The notes below the pieces were generated by a model. That model worked only from the letters and a program-made list of their open reading frames with translations, was not told the DNA's origin and made no database searches. From contig NZ_LK995525.1 of assembly GCF_900002405.1 (NCBI RefSeq), forward strand, positions 17,968-75,242: a stretch of 57,275 bases of DNA. The letters are read 5' to 3'. Source of the DNA: Actinomyces succiniciruminis. GTDB lineage: Bacteria; Actinomycetota; Actinomycetes; Actinomycetales; Actinomycetaceae. A program made the translations under genes and the position numbers. Shown here one piece after another: positions 1 to 9,507 of this stretch (its first letter is position 1; each line of letters begins with the position of its first letter).

Positions 1-224
1 CCGGCCCGCGGCCACCCGCCGCGCCGGTGCGACTGGCCGTTCACTACGGCGACGATCCGGCCGACGGACGCGCCCTGGAGAACGATCTGGCAGATGCCAT
101 GGTCGAGGCCGGAGCCGTCGTCGAGTCCATCATGCGTTCACCCGCCGACCCGGCCAGCCGCGTCCACCTGGGCCCCGGCGCCCTGGGCATCGTCGTCGCC
201 CCGCACCTGGAGCCGCCGCGCTAG
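1..224 (+). CDS. DegV family protein, C-terminal fragment (runs off left edge)
   Basis: The reading frame is open to the window edge and ends at a TAG, leaving about 73 visible residues. The visible part has a beta strand (VRLAVHYG), an acidic helix, and a closing stretch with HLGPGALGIVVAP, which resembles the end of DegV fatty-acid-binding proteins, where a GPG loop near the C-terminus helps hold the bound lipid. DegV proteins bind fatty acids, some of them for fatty-acid kinase. The neighbouring comEA-comEC-holA order fits the usual actinobacterial context of this family. The N-terminal domain lies outside the window, so only the family call is offered. Confidence 0.7.
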   Translation, partial: GPRPPAAPVRLAVHYGDDPADGRALENDLADAMVEAGAVVESIMRSPADPASRVHLGPGALGIVVAPHLEPPR

Positions 225-327
225 TACACGCGCCGCCAGGGTCCACAGGCACCGTTCGCCGCACCCACCGCCGACGCCGTCCACAGTCCCAAAGACGGGG
301 CGACCCCAGTCGCCCTACCGTCGGCGC

Positions 328-1098
328 ATGAGCGGCAAACGGGTGGCGGACCGGGTGGGCAAACGCCCCCTGGCGGACTTCGTGCGCATCGCCTGCTCCA
401 CCGACCCGATCGAACCGGTGCGGCGCCCGCGGCGACTCGCCCTCGCCCCCAGGGCCGCCATCGGCATCGGCGTCGCCCTGGTGACACTGGCACTCGTTCT
501 CGCCCTGCGCACGGTGCTGGTCGCCCCCAAGCCCCAGAGCCGCGAGGCCGCCACCACTTCGGCTGCCCCCGCGGCGACCGTCCCGGCTACCGATCCACTG
601 GGAACCGTCGCGCCGGCCGGCGCTGAGGCGGGTGGGGAGGTGGTGGTGCACGTCGCCGGCGCCGTCACCAGCCCCGGCGTGGTCGTGCTGCCAGCGGGTG
701 CCCGCGTCGTCGACGCGATCGCCGCCGCGGACGGCGCCCTGCCCGACGCGGACACCGACCAGCTCAACCTCGCCCGCATCCTCTCCGACGGCGAGCAGGT
801 GCGTGTGCCGCACCAGGGAGAGGACGCCTCCAACTGGAACCTGGACGACGCCACCGCGGCGGGAACGAGCGCCGCGGGGAATGGCGGCGGCGCCGAAGCC
901 ACCGGCGGCCGCGTCAACATCAACACCGCCACCGCCGCCGAACTGGAAGGCCTGACCGGCATCGGGCCCGCCCTGGCCCAGCGCATCGTCGACTACCGCG
1001 CCGAACACGGCCCCTTCACCGCCGTCTCCGAACTCACCGACGTCTCCGGTATCGGCGCCGCCAAGCTCGAGGCACTCCGAGACGAGGCGACCGTATGA
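328..1098 (+). CDS. comEA: ComEA: helix-hairpin-helix DNA receptor of the competence system
   Basis: This is a membrane-anchored DNA-binding protein that captures incoming double-stranded DNA outside the membrane and hands it to the ComEC channel. The 256-aa product has a cytoplasmic N-terminus, one membrane segment at about residues 44-66, an Ala/Thr/Pro-rich linker, a SLBB domain (VVVHVAGAVTSPGVVVLPAG) and a C-terminal double helix-hairpin-helix domain with GRVNINTATAAELEGLTGIG and a second SGIGAAKLEAL hairpin. The ATG at 328 is preferred because upstream codons in this frame encode Pro/Arg/Ser-rich text lying over the DegV gene. Its stop overlaps the comEC start (ATGA), so the two are translationally coupled. 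Confidence 0.93.
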   Translation: MSGKRVADRVGKRPLADFVRIACSTDPIEPVRRPRRLALAPRAAIGIGVALVTLALVLALRTVLVAPKPQSREAATTSAAPAATVPATDPLGTVAPAGAEAGGEVVVHVAGAVTSPGVVVLPAGARVVDAIAAADGALPDADTDQLNLARILSDGEQVRVPHQGEDASNWNLDDATAAGTSAAGNGGGAEATGGRVNINTATAAELEGLTGIGPALAQRIVDYRAEHGPFTAVSELTDVSGIGAAKLEALRDEATV

Positions 1099-2831
1099 AC
1101 AGCGATCGCATGAGCGCCAGGCCGGCCGGCGCGCGTCGGCACCGCGCCCACCGCAGCGAGACCGCGCCCTGGGACGATCCCGCCACCCTGCGCCGCCTGT
1201 CCCCGAACCGGCGTGCGCGGCACGCCATCAGCGACAGTGCCCCACCGCCACTCGACCTGCGGCTGGCCCCCGCCGCGGTCGCTGCCTGGGCCGGCGCCTT
1301 CTGGGCGATCGGCCTCGGCGGAGAACGGCCCTGGCTGCCTGCGGCGGTGGGGGCGGCCGGTGCCGTGCTGGCAGCAATCCCCCTGGCCGCGGCCGGTGCC
1401 CGCTTCCGTCCTCCCCGGCACCGCCGCGACCCCAGGCCCGGCGCCAACGCCCCCGACGGCTCCGCGATCGGATCGGTGTCCGCCTCACTGCTCGTACTGG
1501 TGCTGGCGGTCGCAGCGGTGCTCGCGGCCACCGCGGCCGGCTCCTGGGCTCGCAGCCGCGATCCACTCACCCTTGCCGCCGCGCAGGAGCGCACCGTCAT
1601 CCTGACCGGCACGGTCACCCGTACGCCGCGCGCCACCGCCACCGCACGCTGGACGACCGTCTTGACCACGCTCGCCGTCGACACCGTCGACGGCGCCCCC
1701 TCTCGCCTTACGGCAACCGTCCTGGGAGACGCCGACTGGTTGAAGGTGCCCATGGGCGCACCGGTGCGCGTACAGGCGCGGCTGCGCCCCGCTGACCCCG
1801 GCGGCGCCGAGGCCGCCATCATCGGCGCCAACGCCGCAGTGACCACCACCGGCCCCGCTACCGGGGTGCTCGGCACCGTCGCCTCCCTGCGTGACGGGCT
1901 CATCACCGCCGTCGGGGCGGAGCCCGCCCGGACGAACCCCGGGAGCGGGACCCGGATGACCTGGCCGCCCGGCGCCCGCGCCCTCGTGCCCGGCGTCGCC
2001 CTCGGGGATGACCATGCGCTGCCCACCGAGGTGCGCGAGGACATGCGCACCGTGTCCATGACCCACTTGACGGCGGTCTCCGGTGAGCACGTAGCCATCG
2101 TCCTGGGCCTGGCGCTGACCGGACTGGGCATCCTGCCCCGGTGGGCGCGTGCCGGCGTCGGCGCCCTGGTCCTGGTCGGGCTGGTGGTGCTGGTGCGTCC
2201 GGACGGCTCCGTGCTGCGGGCGGCCACCATGGGCGCGGTCATGCTGCTGGGCGTGGCGGCGGGAAGACGCTCCGCCTCTCTGCCCGCCCTGTGCACCGGG
2301 GTGATCGTCCTGCTGCTGGTCGACCCGTGGCAGGCCCGCGACTACGGCTTCGCCCTGTCCGTGCTGGCCACCGCCGGCATCCTGCTTGGCGCCGCCCCGC
2401 TGACCACCGCCCTGTCCCGCCGCCTGCCGCGCCCGCTGGCCGCCGGCCTGGCGCTGCCGGTGGTCGCACAACTCGCCTGCGCCCCGGTGCTGGTACTCCT
2501 GCGTCCGAGCGTCGGTATCTGGTCGGTGGCGGCCAATGTGCTCGCCGCCCCGCCCGTGCCCGTAGCCACCGTCTGCGGCATCCTCGCCGCCCTGGTGGCG
2601 CCGTGGTGGCCGCAGGCCGCAGCGGTGATCGCGTGGCCGGCGACGGCCTCTTGCGCCTGGCTGGCGCTGGTGGCCCGGGTGTGCGCCCGCCTTCCGGGCG
2701 CTGCGCTCGCCTGGCCGGGGCAGTTGGGCGGGGCGCTGTTGCTGGCCGGCATAGAGGCGGCGGCGATCGCGGCCCTGTATCGGCGTGGCCGGCGGCGCGA
2801 ACATGGCACCGGCCGCCGTGGCAGGCTATGA
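1095..2831 (+). CDS. comEC: ComEC/Rec2 family DNA uptake channel
   Basis: This is a polytopic inner-membrane protein expected to form the channel for single-stranded DNA during transformation. The 578-aa product has N-terminal membrane segments, a soluble OB-like stretch (residues about 160-260), and the Competence domain, recognised by MTHLTAVSGEHVAIVLGLAL and by many hydrophobic segments to about residue 565. The usual SGSN is SGEH here. The C-terminal metallo-beta-lactamase domain found in Bacillus-type ComEC is absent, as in some other actinobacteria. The gene overlaps comEA by 4 bases and is followed 3 bases later by holA, so the three probably form one transcript. Confidence 0.92.
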   Translation: MNSDRMSARPAGARRHRAHRSETAPWDDPATLRRLSPNRRARHAISDSAPPPLDLRLAPAAVAAWAGAFWAIGLGGERPWLPAAVGAAGAVLAAIPLAAAGARFRPPRHRRDPRPGANAPDGSAIGSVSASLLVLVLAVAAVLAATAAGSWARSRDPLTLAAAQERTVILTGTVTRTPRATATARWTTVLTTLAVDTVDGAPSRLTATVLGDADWLKVPMGAPVRVQARLRPADPGGAEAAIIGANAAVTTTGPATGVLGTVASLRDGLITAVGAEPARTNPGSGTRMTWPPGARALVPGVALGDDHALPTEVREDMRTVSMTHLTAVSGEHVAIVLGLALTGLGILPRWARAGVGALVLVGLVVLVRPDGSVLRAATMGAVMLLGVAAGRRSASLPALCTGVIVLLLVDPWQARDYGFALSVLATAGILLGAAPLTTALSRRLPRPLAAGLALPVVAQLACAPVLVLLRPSVGIWSVAANVLAAPPVPVATVCGILAALVAPWWPQAAAVIAWPATASCAWLALVARVCARLPGAALAWPGQLGGALLLAGIEAAAIAALYRRGRRREHGTGRRGRL

Positions 2832-2834
2832 GCC

Positions 2835-3869
2835 ATGGCAACCTCCCGAACCTCCCGCGGCAGCCGCCGCGCCCCCGCCGGACCCGCCTGGGACGAGGTC
2901 GAGCTCGCGCCGATCGTGCTGATCCGGGCGGGGGAGGAGCTGCTCGCCGACCGGGCCGTATCGCGGCTCGAGGCCCAGGCGCGCCGACGGGACCCGGCCA
3001 CCGAGGTCACCACCGTCCAGGCCGCCACCTACGAGGCCCACCAGCTGGACACGCTGGTGTCGCCATCCCTGTTCGGCGAGCCCAAGCTCGTGCTCATACC
3101 CGCCCTGGAGCAGATGACCGACGCGCTGCTGACGGACCTGCTCGCCTACGTGCCCGCGCCCGCCCCGGATGTCACCGTGATCCTGCGGCACAACGGCGGC
3201 CAGCGCGGCAAGAGGCTACTGGACGCGCTCGCCAAGTCCCCCTACCCGGTCTGCACGATCCAGGCCGTGAAGTCTCCCAAGGACAAGGCCGCCCTGGTGA
3301 GCGCGGACGTACGGCGGGCCGGGCGCCGCATGGAGCCCGACGCCGTCGGGGCGCTGGTTGACGCGCTCGGAAACGACCTGCGGGAACTGTGTGCGGCCGC
3401 CGAGCAACTCATATCCGACACGCAGGGCACCATCACCGTTGACATCGTCAACACCTACTACGCCGGTCGCTTCGAGGCCACCGGCTTCACCGTCGCCGAC
3501 GCCGCCGCGGCCGGGAACGTCGCCCAGGCCGTCACCGCCCTGCGGCACGCCCTGGCCACCGGCACCGACCCGGTGCCCATCGTCGCCGCCCTGGCCATGA
3601 AGATCCGCCAACTCGCCCGGGTCGCCGCCATGGGTGGTCGCCGTGGCATGACCGCTCGCGACCTGGGCATGGCGCCGTGGCAGGCAGACCGCGCCCGCCG
3701 CGAGCTGGCCGGCTGGTCCGACGACGCCCTCGCCGTGGCGATCCAGGCGGTAGCCCGCGCCGACGCCGAGGTCAAGGGCGCCTCCCGCGACCCCGTCTAC
3801 GCCGTCGAGCGGGCCGTTATCACCATCTGCGACGCCCGCCGCGGAAGAGTGCCGGGGCGCTCCTCCTAG
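2835..3869 (+). CDS. holA: DNA polymerase III delta subunit
   Basis: The delta subunit opens the beta sliding clamp inside the clamp-loader complex. The 344-aa product starts with a Ser/Arg-rich tail and continues with APIVLIRAGEELLADRAV, a degenerate AAA+ P-loop region typical of HolA. It keeps the SLFGEPKLVLIPALEQM segment, the NDLRELCAAAEQL helix and the all-helical C-terminal collar domain. Length and order match the family. The ATG at 2835 lies 3 bases after the comEC stop. comEA-comEC-holA is a common order in actinobacteria, usually followed by rpsT; here a riboflavin operon and a DUF1846 gene lie between. Confidence 0.93.
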   Translation: MATSRTSRGSRRAPAGPAWDEVELAPIVLIRAGEELLADRAVSRLEAQARRRDPATEVTTVQAATYEAHQLDTLVSPSLFGEPKLVLIPALEQMTDALLTDLLAYVPAPAPDVTVILRHNGGQRGKRLLDALAKSPYPVCTIQAVKSPKDKAALVSADVRRAGRRMEPDAVGALVDALGNDLRELCAAAEQLISDTQGTITVDIVNTYYAGRFEATGFTVADAAAAGNVAQAVTALRHALATGTDPVPIVAALAMKIRQLARVAAMGGRRGMTARDLGMAPWQADRARRELAGWSDDALAVAIQAVARADAEVKGASRDPVYAVERAVITICDARRGRVPGRSS

Positions 3870-3906
3870 CGCCGGACCCAACGCCGGGTGGCGGGCCGCC
3901 CGCTGC

Positions 3907-4383
3907 TCAGGACTGCGCGATGGCGGCCAGAGTCAGCGCGGTGCGCATTGCCGCGCACGCCGCCTCGTAACCCTTGTCCTCGTCAGAGCCGGGGCCACCG
4001 CAGCGGGCGAGCGCCTGGGCCTCGTCGTCGCAGGTGAGCAGGCCGAAACCCACCGGCACCTCCGTGTCGAGGGCAACCCTGCTCAGCCCGTCGGTGGCGG
4101 CTCGGCACACGTAGTCGAAGTGCGGAGTGCCGCCGCGGATGACCACCCCCAGTGCCACGACGGCATCGGCCCCGCCTCGCGCCGCGGCGGCGGCGAGGAT
4201 CGGCAACTCGAAGGAGCCGACGGCCCGCACAACGTCCGCCCGCGCTCCGGCGTCCTCGATAGCGCGCAGGGCCCCCGCGAGCAGACCGTCCATGACCTGC
4301 TCGTGCCACTGGGCGGCGACAACCGTCACCTTCATTCCATGCGCGCGCGGTGCACTCTGCTCCGGTGCCCCGGTTCCACTCAT
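3907..4383 (-). CDS. ribH: 6,7-dimethyl-8-ribityllumazine synthase
   Basis: RibH condenses 5-amino-6-ribitylaminouracil with 3,4-dihydroxybutanone 4-phosphate to make lumazine, the step before riboflavin. The 158-aa product has the family landmarks: the W in AAQWHEQVMDGL, the substrate loop GSFELPILAAAAA, the VALGVVIRGGTPHFDYV core and VPVGFGLLTCDDEAQALAR. It is the last gene of the operon. Its ATG overlaps the ribBA stop (ATGA), so expression should depend on coupled translation. It converges on holA with a 37-base gap. Confidence 0.96.
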   Translation of the reverse strand: MSGTGAPEQSAPRAHGMKVTVVAAQWHEQVMDGLLAGALRAIEDAGARADVVRAVGSFELPILAAAAARGGADAVVALGVVIRGGTPHFDYVCRAATDGLSRVALDTEVPVGFGLLTCDDEAQALARCGGPGSDEDKGYEAACAAMRTALTLAAIAQS

Positions 4384-5798
4384 CGTGCTGCTCCTTCGGT
4401 CTCGTTGATGCTGCTGTTGCCGGTGCGGTCGCCGCTGTCGTCCAGCGCCGGTCGGTCACTGGAGGCCGTCTCCTCGGAGGGCGGTGCAGCCGACGGGGGA
4501 GGTGTCCCGCCGGCGTCGAGCCCCGTGAACAGGTGCCCCATGCGATCACGTTTGGTACGCAGGTAGGTGAGGTTCTCCCCGTTGGCGAAGGTCGGCGTCG
4601 CCCGCCGGGCCGACACGCTCACCCCGTAGCGCTCCAGGCCCGCGACCTTGTCCGGGTTGTTCGTCATGAGCTCGACCGAGCGCACGCCGAGGAATCTCAG
4701 CACCTGGGCGGCGGTGGCATAGCTGCGCGCATCGGCCGGCAGCCCCAGTGCGACGTTGGCGTCGAGGGTGTCCATGCCCTCCTCCTGGAGCGCGTAGGCG
4801 CGCAGCTTGTCGATGAGCCCGATGCCGCGCCCCTCATGATCGGAGGCATAGACGAGCACGCCGCGTCCGCGGGCGCTGATCGTCTCCATGGCGGCGCGCA
4901 GCTGCGGCCCGCAGTCGCAGCGCAGGGAGGAGAGGACGTCGCCGGTCAGGCAGGCGGAATGCACCCTGGTGAGGACGTCCTCGCCGTCGCCGATGCTGCC
5001 GCACACGAGCGCGAGGTACTCGGCGCCGTCGACCCGGCTGCGCAGGGCATGAGCGGTGAACTCTCCGTGGGCGGTGGGCAGGTGCGCCGTGACGACCTCC
5101 TCGACGAGCTCCTCGTGCAGCCACCGGAAGTGTTCGAGCTCGCCTACCGAGATCATGGGTATGGAGTGCGCGTCGGCCATCTGGCGCAGCTCGTGGCGGC
5201 GCGCCATGGTTCCGTCGTCGTTGACGACCTCGACGAGGACCCCGACCGGGCGGTGACCGGACAGGCGCATGAGGTCGATGGCGGCCTCGGTGTGCCCGCG
5301 GCGCGCAAGAATCCCTCCCCGGCGGGCGCGCAGCGGGAAGACGTGGCCGGGGTGGACGAGGTCGGTCGGTACGGAGTCCGGGTCTGCCAGGACGCGGATG
5401 GTGCGTGCCCGGTCGGCGGCGCTCACGCCGGTCGTAACCCCGTTGCGGGCGTCTGCGCTCAGCGTGAAGGCCGTTCGCTTGGGGTCGGTATTGCGCTCAG
5501 TCATCATGGGGATGTCCAGGCGTTCGAGCTCCTCTGCGGTCGTGGGCACGCAGATGATTCCCGTTGAGTGGCGGACGGCGAAGGCCAGTTGCTCGGCGGT
5601 GGCCGTCTGTGCCGGGAAAATGAGGTCCCCCTCGTTCTCCCGGGCCTCGTCGTCGACGACGATCACCATGCGGCCTGCGCGGAGCGCGCCGAGGGCCTGC
5701 TCGACGGTGTCGAAGCGGATGCCGGCAGACGTGTCCGCGGGACCGGCAGTCGGATCGTCCCGGTGCTCCATGGGGCGGGTGCTGTCGGGCATGCTCAC
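4380..5798 (-). CDS. ribBA: Bifunctional 3,4-dihydroxy-2-butanone-4-phosphate synthase / GTP cyclohydrolase II
   Basis: The fused enzyme makes both precursors of lumazine. The N-terminal half (about residues 30-230) converts ribulose 5-phosphate and keeps VDDEARENEGDL, HSTGIICVP and the GHTEAAIDL motif. The C-terminal half (about 235-425) opens GTP and keeps the zinc-binding CLTGDVLSSLRCDCG segment and YASDHEGRGIGLIDK. A Ser/Asp-rich tail follows. The 472-aa length is longer than many RibBA proteins because of low-complexity ends. The ATG overlaps the end of ribE by 4 bases, and the stop overlaps ribH by 4 bases. Confidence 0.96.
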   Translation of the reverse strand: MSMPDSTRPMEHRDDPTAGPADTSAGIRFDTVEQALGALRAGRMVIVVDDEARENEGDLIFPAQTATAEQLAFAVRHSTGIICVPTTAEELERLDIPMMTERNTDPKRTAFTLSADARNGVTTGVSAADRARTIRVLADPDSVPTDLVHPGHVFPLRARRGGILARRGHTEAAIDLMRLSGHRPVGVLVEVVNDDGTMARRHELRQMADAHSIPMISVGELEHFRWLHEELVEEVVTAHLPTAHGEFTAHALRSRVDGAEYLALVCGSIGDGEDVLTRVHSACLTGDVLSSLRCDCGPQLRAAMETISARGRGVLVYASDHEGRGIGLIDKLRAYALQEEGMDTLDANVALGLPADARSYATAAQVLRFLGVRSVELMTNNPDKVAGLERYGVSVSARRATPTFANGENLTYLRTKRDRMGHLFTGLDAGGTPPPSAAPPSEETASSDRPALDDSGDRTGNSSINETEGAAR

Positions 5799-6439
5799 GC
5801 CTTCTCCCGATCCGACCCGGCGGCGAGGAGCCGTTCGACGTACTTCGACATGACATCGACTTCCAGGTTCACCCGATCGCCCGGCGCTCTGATGCCGAGG
5901 GTCGTGCGGCGCAGAGTCTCTGGAATGAGGCCGACGGTGAAGGACGGCCCGCCCCGGTCCGGGGCCTTGCCATTCCCGGTACCGTCGTCGACCTCGACCA
6001 CGGTCAGGGAGACCCCGTCGAGGGCGACGGAGCCCTTGCCGGTGACGTAGCGGGCGAGATGCCGGGGCAGGCCGAGGCGCACGAGGTCCCAGTGCTCCCT
6101 GTGCCGGCGGTCAAGGATGTTGACGGTTGCGTCGACATGTCCCTGGACGACGTGCCCGCCCAGGCGGTCACCCGCGCGCAGCGCCCGTTCGAGGTTGACG
6201 TGGTGGTCGGGGGCCAGGTCGCCCAGGTTGGTACGGGCGAGCGTCTCCGCCATGAGGTCCGCGGTGAAGGCGCCGTCGTGCAGTTCGGTGACGGTCAGGC
6301 AGCAGCCGTTGACGGCGATGGAGTCGCCCTCCCGCGCGTCCCGGGTGACCGTCGGCGCATCGACCGTGAGCCGGGCGGAGTCCGCCATGGTCTCGAGCCG
6401 GACGACCCGTCCGAGCTCCTCAACGATTCCCGTGAACAT
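5795..6439 (-). CDS. ribE: Riboflavin synthase, alpha subunit
   Basis: The enzyme dismutates two lumazine molecules into riboflavin and a recycled pyrimidine. The 214-aa product opens with the diagnostic MFTGIVEELG and is an internal duplication of two lumazine-binding barrels. Repeat one carries GDSIAVNGCCLTV and repeat two GKGSVALDGVSLTVVEV. The gene sits between ribD, whose TGA shares one base with this ATG, and ribBA, with which it overlaps by 4 bases. This protein is called RibE in some organisms and RibC in Bacillus-type naming. Confidence 0.95.
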   Translation of the reverse strand: MFTGIVEELGRVVRLETMADSARLTVDAPTVTRDAREGDSIAVNGCCLTVTELHDGAFTADLMAETLARTNLGDLAPDHHVNLERALRAGDRLGGHVVQGHVDATVNILDRRHREHWDLVRLGLPRHLARYVTGKGSVALDGVSLTVVEVDDGTGNGKAPDRGGPSFTVGLIPETLRRTTLGIRAPGDRVNLEVDVMSKYVERLLAAGSDREKA

Positions 6440-7560
6440 CAGTGATTCTCCTCAGCGTGTTGTGGGGTAGTGGGTGTAGTCATGGATGAGGGGACGGTTG
6501 TGGTGGCGCGGTCTGTGCCGCCGAGATCACCGGTCACGCGGATCGCAGGATCGCCGCCCGCGTCTAGAACCTCGACGTGAACCTGCCCGAGGCGCAGGAT
6601 GTCGGCGATCGTCGACACTCCGAAGTCAGCTGTGGCGGCGGGCCCGGCGCCGAGCAGCGCGGGGGCGATGTAGGCGACCACCTCGTCGATTACGCCCGCG
6701 CGCAGGAAGGCGGCCGCGAGGGTGGGGCCGCCCTCCAGGAGGACGTGGCGGATCTCGCGGGCCGCGAGGGCGGCGAGTACGGCGTGCGGGTCGCGCTCCG
6801 ACAGCAGGAGGTGATTGTCGTCGGCGAGCACCTGCGCGGTCGGTGGGACGGGACGCGAGCCGACGACGACGCGCAGCGGCTGGAGTCGGGCCGGAGCCGG
6901 CTCGCCCGCGTCGTCACGGATGGTGAGTGCCGGGTCGTCGGCGAGTACGGTGCCGGTGCCCACCATGATGGCATCACAGTCGCGGCGCAGGCGGTGTGCG
7001 TCGTGTCGGGCCGCCGGAGGGGTGATCCAACGGCTTGTCGCATCGGCAGCGGCGATGCGGCCGTCGAGGGTCGCCGCGAGCTTCCAGGTCACCATGGGAC
7101 GGCCGGTCCTGACGGCGAAGAGCCAGGGGCGCATGAGCCGTGCGGCCTGCTCGGCGCACAGGCCGCGCTGGACGCGGACCCCGGCGGCTGCGAGGGCGGC
7201 CGCACCGCCCCGAGCCTGCGCGGTGGGATCGTCCAGGGCGTAGACGACCTTGGCGACCCCCGCGTCGAGGAGTGCCTGAGAGCAGGGGCCGGTGCGGCCC
7301 TGGTGATTACAGGGCTCAAGCGTGACGACAGCGGTGGTGCCGCGCGCGCTGAACCCCGACGCCGTCAGGTTCTTCAGGGCATCGACCTCGGCGTGGGCGG
7401 TGCCGGCGCCGCGGTGGTGGCCCTCGGCCAGGACGTCTCCCGTGCGGGAGAGAATGACGCAACCGACCCGGGGATTGGGACCGGCGGGGACGTCGGGGGA
7501 GGCGGCTGCGTCGAGGGCGCGGTGCATCGCGGCCGTCTCCGCAATCGAGAACGCGGTCAT
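6439..7560 (-). CDS. ribD: Bifunctional diaminohydroxyphosphoribosylaminopyrimidine deaminase / 5-amino-6-(5-phosphoribosylamino)uracil reductase
   Basis: RibD carries out the second and third steps of the pyrimidine branch of riboflavin synthesis. The 373-aa product has an N-terminal CDA-like zinc deaminase domain with His56 and Glu58 in HAEVDAL, and Cys84 and Cys93 in PCNHQGRTGPC. A C-terminal NADPH-dependent reductase domain begins near residue 150 (RPMVTWKLAATLDGRIA) and includes HVLLEGGPTLAAAFLRAG. The ATG at 7560 has a GAGAGGA ribosome binding site; an upstream in-frame start would enter the leader. It is the first gene of the operon, controlled by the FMN riboswitch starting about 85 bases upstream. 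Confidence 0.95.
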   Translation of the reverse strand: MTAFSIAETAAMHRALDAAASPDVPAGPNPRVGCVILSRTGDVLAEGHHRGAGTAHAEVDALKNLTASGFSARGTTAVVTLEPCNHQGRTGPCSQALLDAGVAKVVYALDDPTAQARGGAAALAAAGVRVQRGLCAEQAARLMRPWLFAVRTGRPMVTWKLAATLDGRIAAADATSRWITPPAARHDAHRLRRDCDAIMVGTGTVLADDPALTIRDDAGEPAPARLQPLRVVVGSRPVPPTAQVLADDNHLLLSERDPHAVLAALAAREIRHVLLEGGPTLAAAFLRAGVIDEVVAYIAPALLGAGPAATADFGVSTIADILRLGQVHVEVLDAGGDPAIRVTGDLGGTDRATTTVPSSMTTPTTPQHAEENH

Positions 7561-7644
7561 GTGGTCCTCTCCCTCGGGTGCACTGGGGGAGAGGACGCGC
7601 GGGCGCGTCGGCCAACGGCCACATGACGCGACACCACGTGTCCC

Positions 7645-7772
7645 GTGTGCGCTTCCCATCCGGACTTTTACCGTCGGTCCAGGAGTTCCACCTGGTCAGC
7701 CGACCGCAGAAGCGGACGGGTCGCGGACTGTCACCGCCGGTTCGGACTTACACCGACCCCAGAGCACACGAG
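7645..7772 (-). promoter_or_regulatory. FMN riboswitch (RFN element)
   Basis: Read on the minus strand, the leader contains the conserved RFN blocks in order: the GGGGTCGGTGTAA entry strand, CCGAACCGGCGGTGACAG, GACCAGGTGGAA and AGTCCGGATGGGA, flanked by complementary closing strands (GTGTGCTC and GGAAGCGCAC). These are the hallmark bases of the six-way FMN-binding junction. It lies directly upstream of ribD, so FMN binding should shut down the whole ribDE-BA-H operon. Whether it acts on transcription or translation is not settled. About 85 bases separate it from ribD, and I see no strong U-tract terminator there. Confidence 0.95.
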
Positions 7773-7789
7773 AATGTCTCGTTGCGGCG

Positions 7790-7795
7790 AATATA
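7790..7795 (-). promoter_or_regulatory. Candidate -10 box for the rib operon
   Basis: On the minus strand TATATT lies about 20 bases before the riboswitch, inside an AT-rich island unlike the surrounding sequence. The upstream -35 is weak (GGTTTC at 16-base spacing), so this is a tentative promoter. Confidence 0.35.
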
Positions 7796-7850
7796 CCGAG
7801 ACATGGCGATTGAAACCAGCGGTTTCGGTGGGGAGAGGGAACAGGCCGTG

Positions 7851-9338
7851 CTACTTCTTGCGATATAGGGACTTCGTGGCGAAGACCGGCTCGTTGGTCA
7901 CCTGAATCCCCAGGGAGCGGAAGATGCCCTCGTCCACCGGTCCCAGGATGGTCGAGGTGTGCACGTCGCAGCCGCGCAGGCTGCCCAGCTCGTCCAGTGC
8001 GCGGGCGGCGTTGGCATCCCCGTTGGCTGACACCGCCAGCGCGATCAGTACCTCGTCGGTGTGTAGGCGCGGGTTGCGGCTGCCCAGGTGGCGGGTCTTG
8101 AGCGTCTGGATCGGTTCGATCGACTCCTTGGCGAGCAAGTCGACCGTCGGGTCTATGCCGGCCAGGCGCTTGAGGGCGTTGAGCAGCATGGCGGAGGAGC
8201 ATCCCAGCAGCGGAGAGGTCTTGCCCAGCTCGATGGATCCGTCAGGCAGCTCAATGGCCGCGGCCGGCGCATCGGTCGCAGCGGCCAACTCCAATGCCGG
8301 TTTGACGACGGGACGGTCCTCCTTGGCAATGCCGAGCTTGCTCATCAGCAGGGCGATCCGCCCGGACTGGACCGGCTCGAGCATGTCCCGCTTCTCCGCC
8401 ACCAGTGCCTTGTAGTAGCGGCGGATCACCTCCTGTTTGGAGGCCTCCCGGCACACGTCGTCGTCGCTGATGCAGTAGCCGGCCATGTTCACCCCCATGT
8501 CGGTGGGGGAGGCGTACGGGGAGCTGCCCATGATCTGCTCGAACAGGCGCGAGAGCACCGGGAACACTTCGACGTCGCGGTTGTAGTTGACGGTCTGCAC
8601 GCCGTGGGCGGCCAGGTGGTAGGGGTCGATCATGTTCACGTCGTCAAGGTCGGCGGTGGCGGCCTCGTAGGCGATGTTGACCGGGTGGTCCAGCGGCAGA
8701 TTCCAGATGGGGAAGGTCTCGAACTTGGCGTAGCCGGAGGAGATGCCGCGCACGTGGTCGTGGTAGATCTGCGACAGGCAGGTGGCCATCTTTCCCGATC
8801 CCGGCCCCGGCGCGGTGACCACCACCAGGTCGCGGGACGTCTTGATGTACTCATTGCGCCCGTACCCCTGGTCGGAGACGATGCGCGCCACGTCGTTGGG
8901 GTAACCGGGGATCGGGAAGTGGCGGTAGACGGTGATGCCGAGCTTCTCCAGTTTGCGCTTGAACTCGGCGGCCTGCTGGTTGTCGTCGGTCCACTGGGTG
9001 ATCACCACGCTGCCCACATACAGCCCGTAGTCGCGGAAGGCATCCACATGGCGGAGTACCTCGTCCTCGTAGGAGGTGCCGTGGTCGGCGCGGATCTTGT
9101 GGCGGGCGAAGTCCTTGGCGTTGACGGCGACGATGATCTCCACGTCGTCGGCCAACTCGGCGAGCATCACGATCTTGTTGTCGGGGGTGAAACCGGGCAG
9201 GACGCGGGAGGCGTGCATGTCGTCAATGAGCTTGCCGCCGAACTCCAGGTAGAGCTTGCCGCCGAACTGGGCCCGGCGTTGTGCGATTCGCTCGGACTGC
9301 AGTTTGAGGTATTTGTCCCGGTCGAACCCGATGCGCAT
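7851..9338 (-). CDS. DUF1846 domain-containing protein
   Basis: This 495-aa cytosolic protein belongs to the DUF1846 family, recognised by its start [18 protein letters not shown], the block [18 protein letters not shown], the P-loop-like [19 protein letters not shown] and a Tyr/Lys/Arg-rich end. Members occur widely in Firmicutes and actinobacteria. The fold suggests a nucleotide-related function, but the reaction is not established as far as I know. The start is supported by GAGGAG 6 bases upstream. It stands alone between the rib operon leader and rpsT; no operon partner is evident. Confidence 0.88.
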   Translation of the reverse strand: MRIGFDRDKYLKLQSERIAQRRAQFGGKLYLEFGGKLIDDMHASRVLPGFTPDNKIVMLAELADDVEIIVAVNAKDFARHKIRADHGTSYEDEVLRHVDAFRDYGLYVGSVVITQWTDDNQQAAEFKRKLEKLGITVYRHFPIPGYPNDVARIVSDQGYGRNEYIKTSRDLVVVTAPGPGSGKMATCLSQIYHDHVRGISSGYAKFETFPIWNLPLDHPVNIAYEAATADLDDVNMIDPYHLAAHGVQTVNYNRDVEVFPVLSRLFEQIMGSSPYASPTDMGVNMAGYCISDDDVCREASKQEVIRRYYKALVAEKRDMLEPVQSGRIALLMSKLGIAKEDRPVVKPALELAAATDAPAAAIELPDGSIELGKTSPLLGCSSAMLLNALKRLAGIDPTVDLLAKESIEPIQTLKTRHLGSRNPRLHTDEVLIALAVSANGDANAARALDELGSLRGCDVHTSTILGPVDEGIFRSLGIQVTNEPVFATKSLYRKK

Positions 9339-9449
9339 GCGTTCTCCTCACGGTCGCCTGAATGTGCGGCCGGGCGGGAGGGCGCCGGCCTGAGGAATCG
9401 TAACGCCGTCGGAGCGGGCCACGAGCTCAGGTCCGGAAGACGGAAACCA

Positions 9450-9483
9450 GGAAGGGCGCCTCCCAGTTGGGAGACGCCCTTCC
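9450..9483 (-). terminator. Terminator hairpin downstream of rpsT
   Basis: The two arms GGAAGGGCG and CTCCCA pair with TGGGAG and CGCCCTTCC across a short ACT loop, leaving one mismatch. It begins 25 bases after the rpsT stop on the minus strand. No clear U tract follows, as is common in actinobacterial terminators. Confidence 0.75.
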
Positions 9484-9507
9484 AGACGCATTCGTGCGCG
9501 CGCCGGG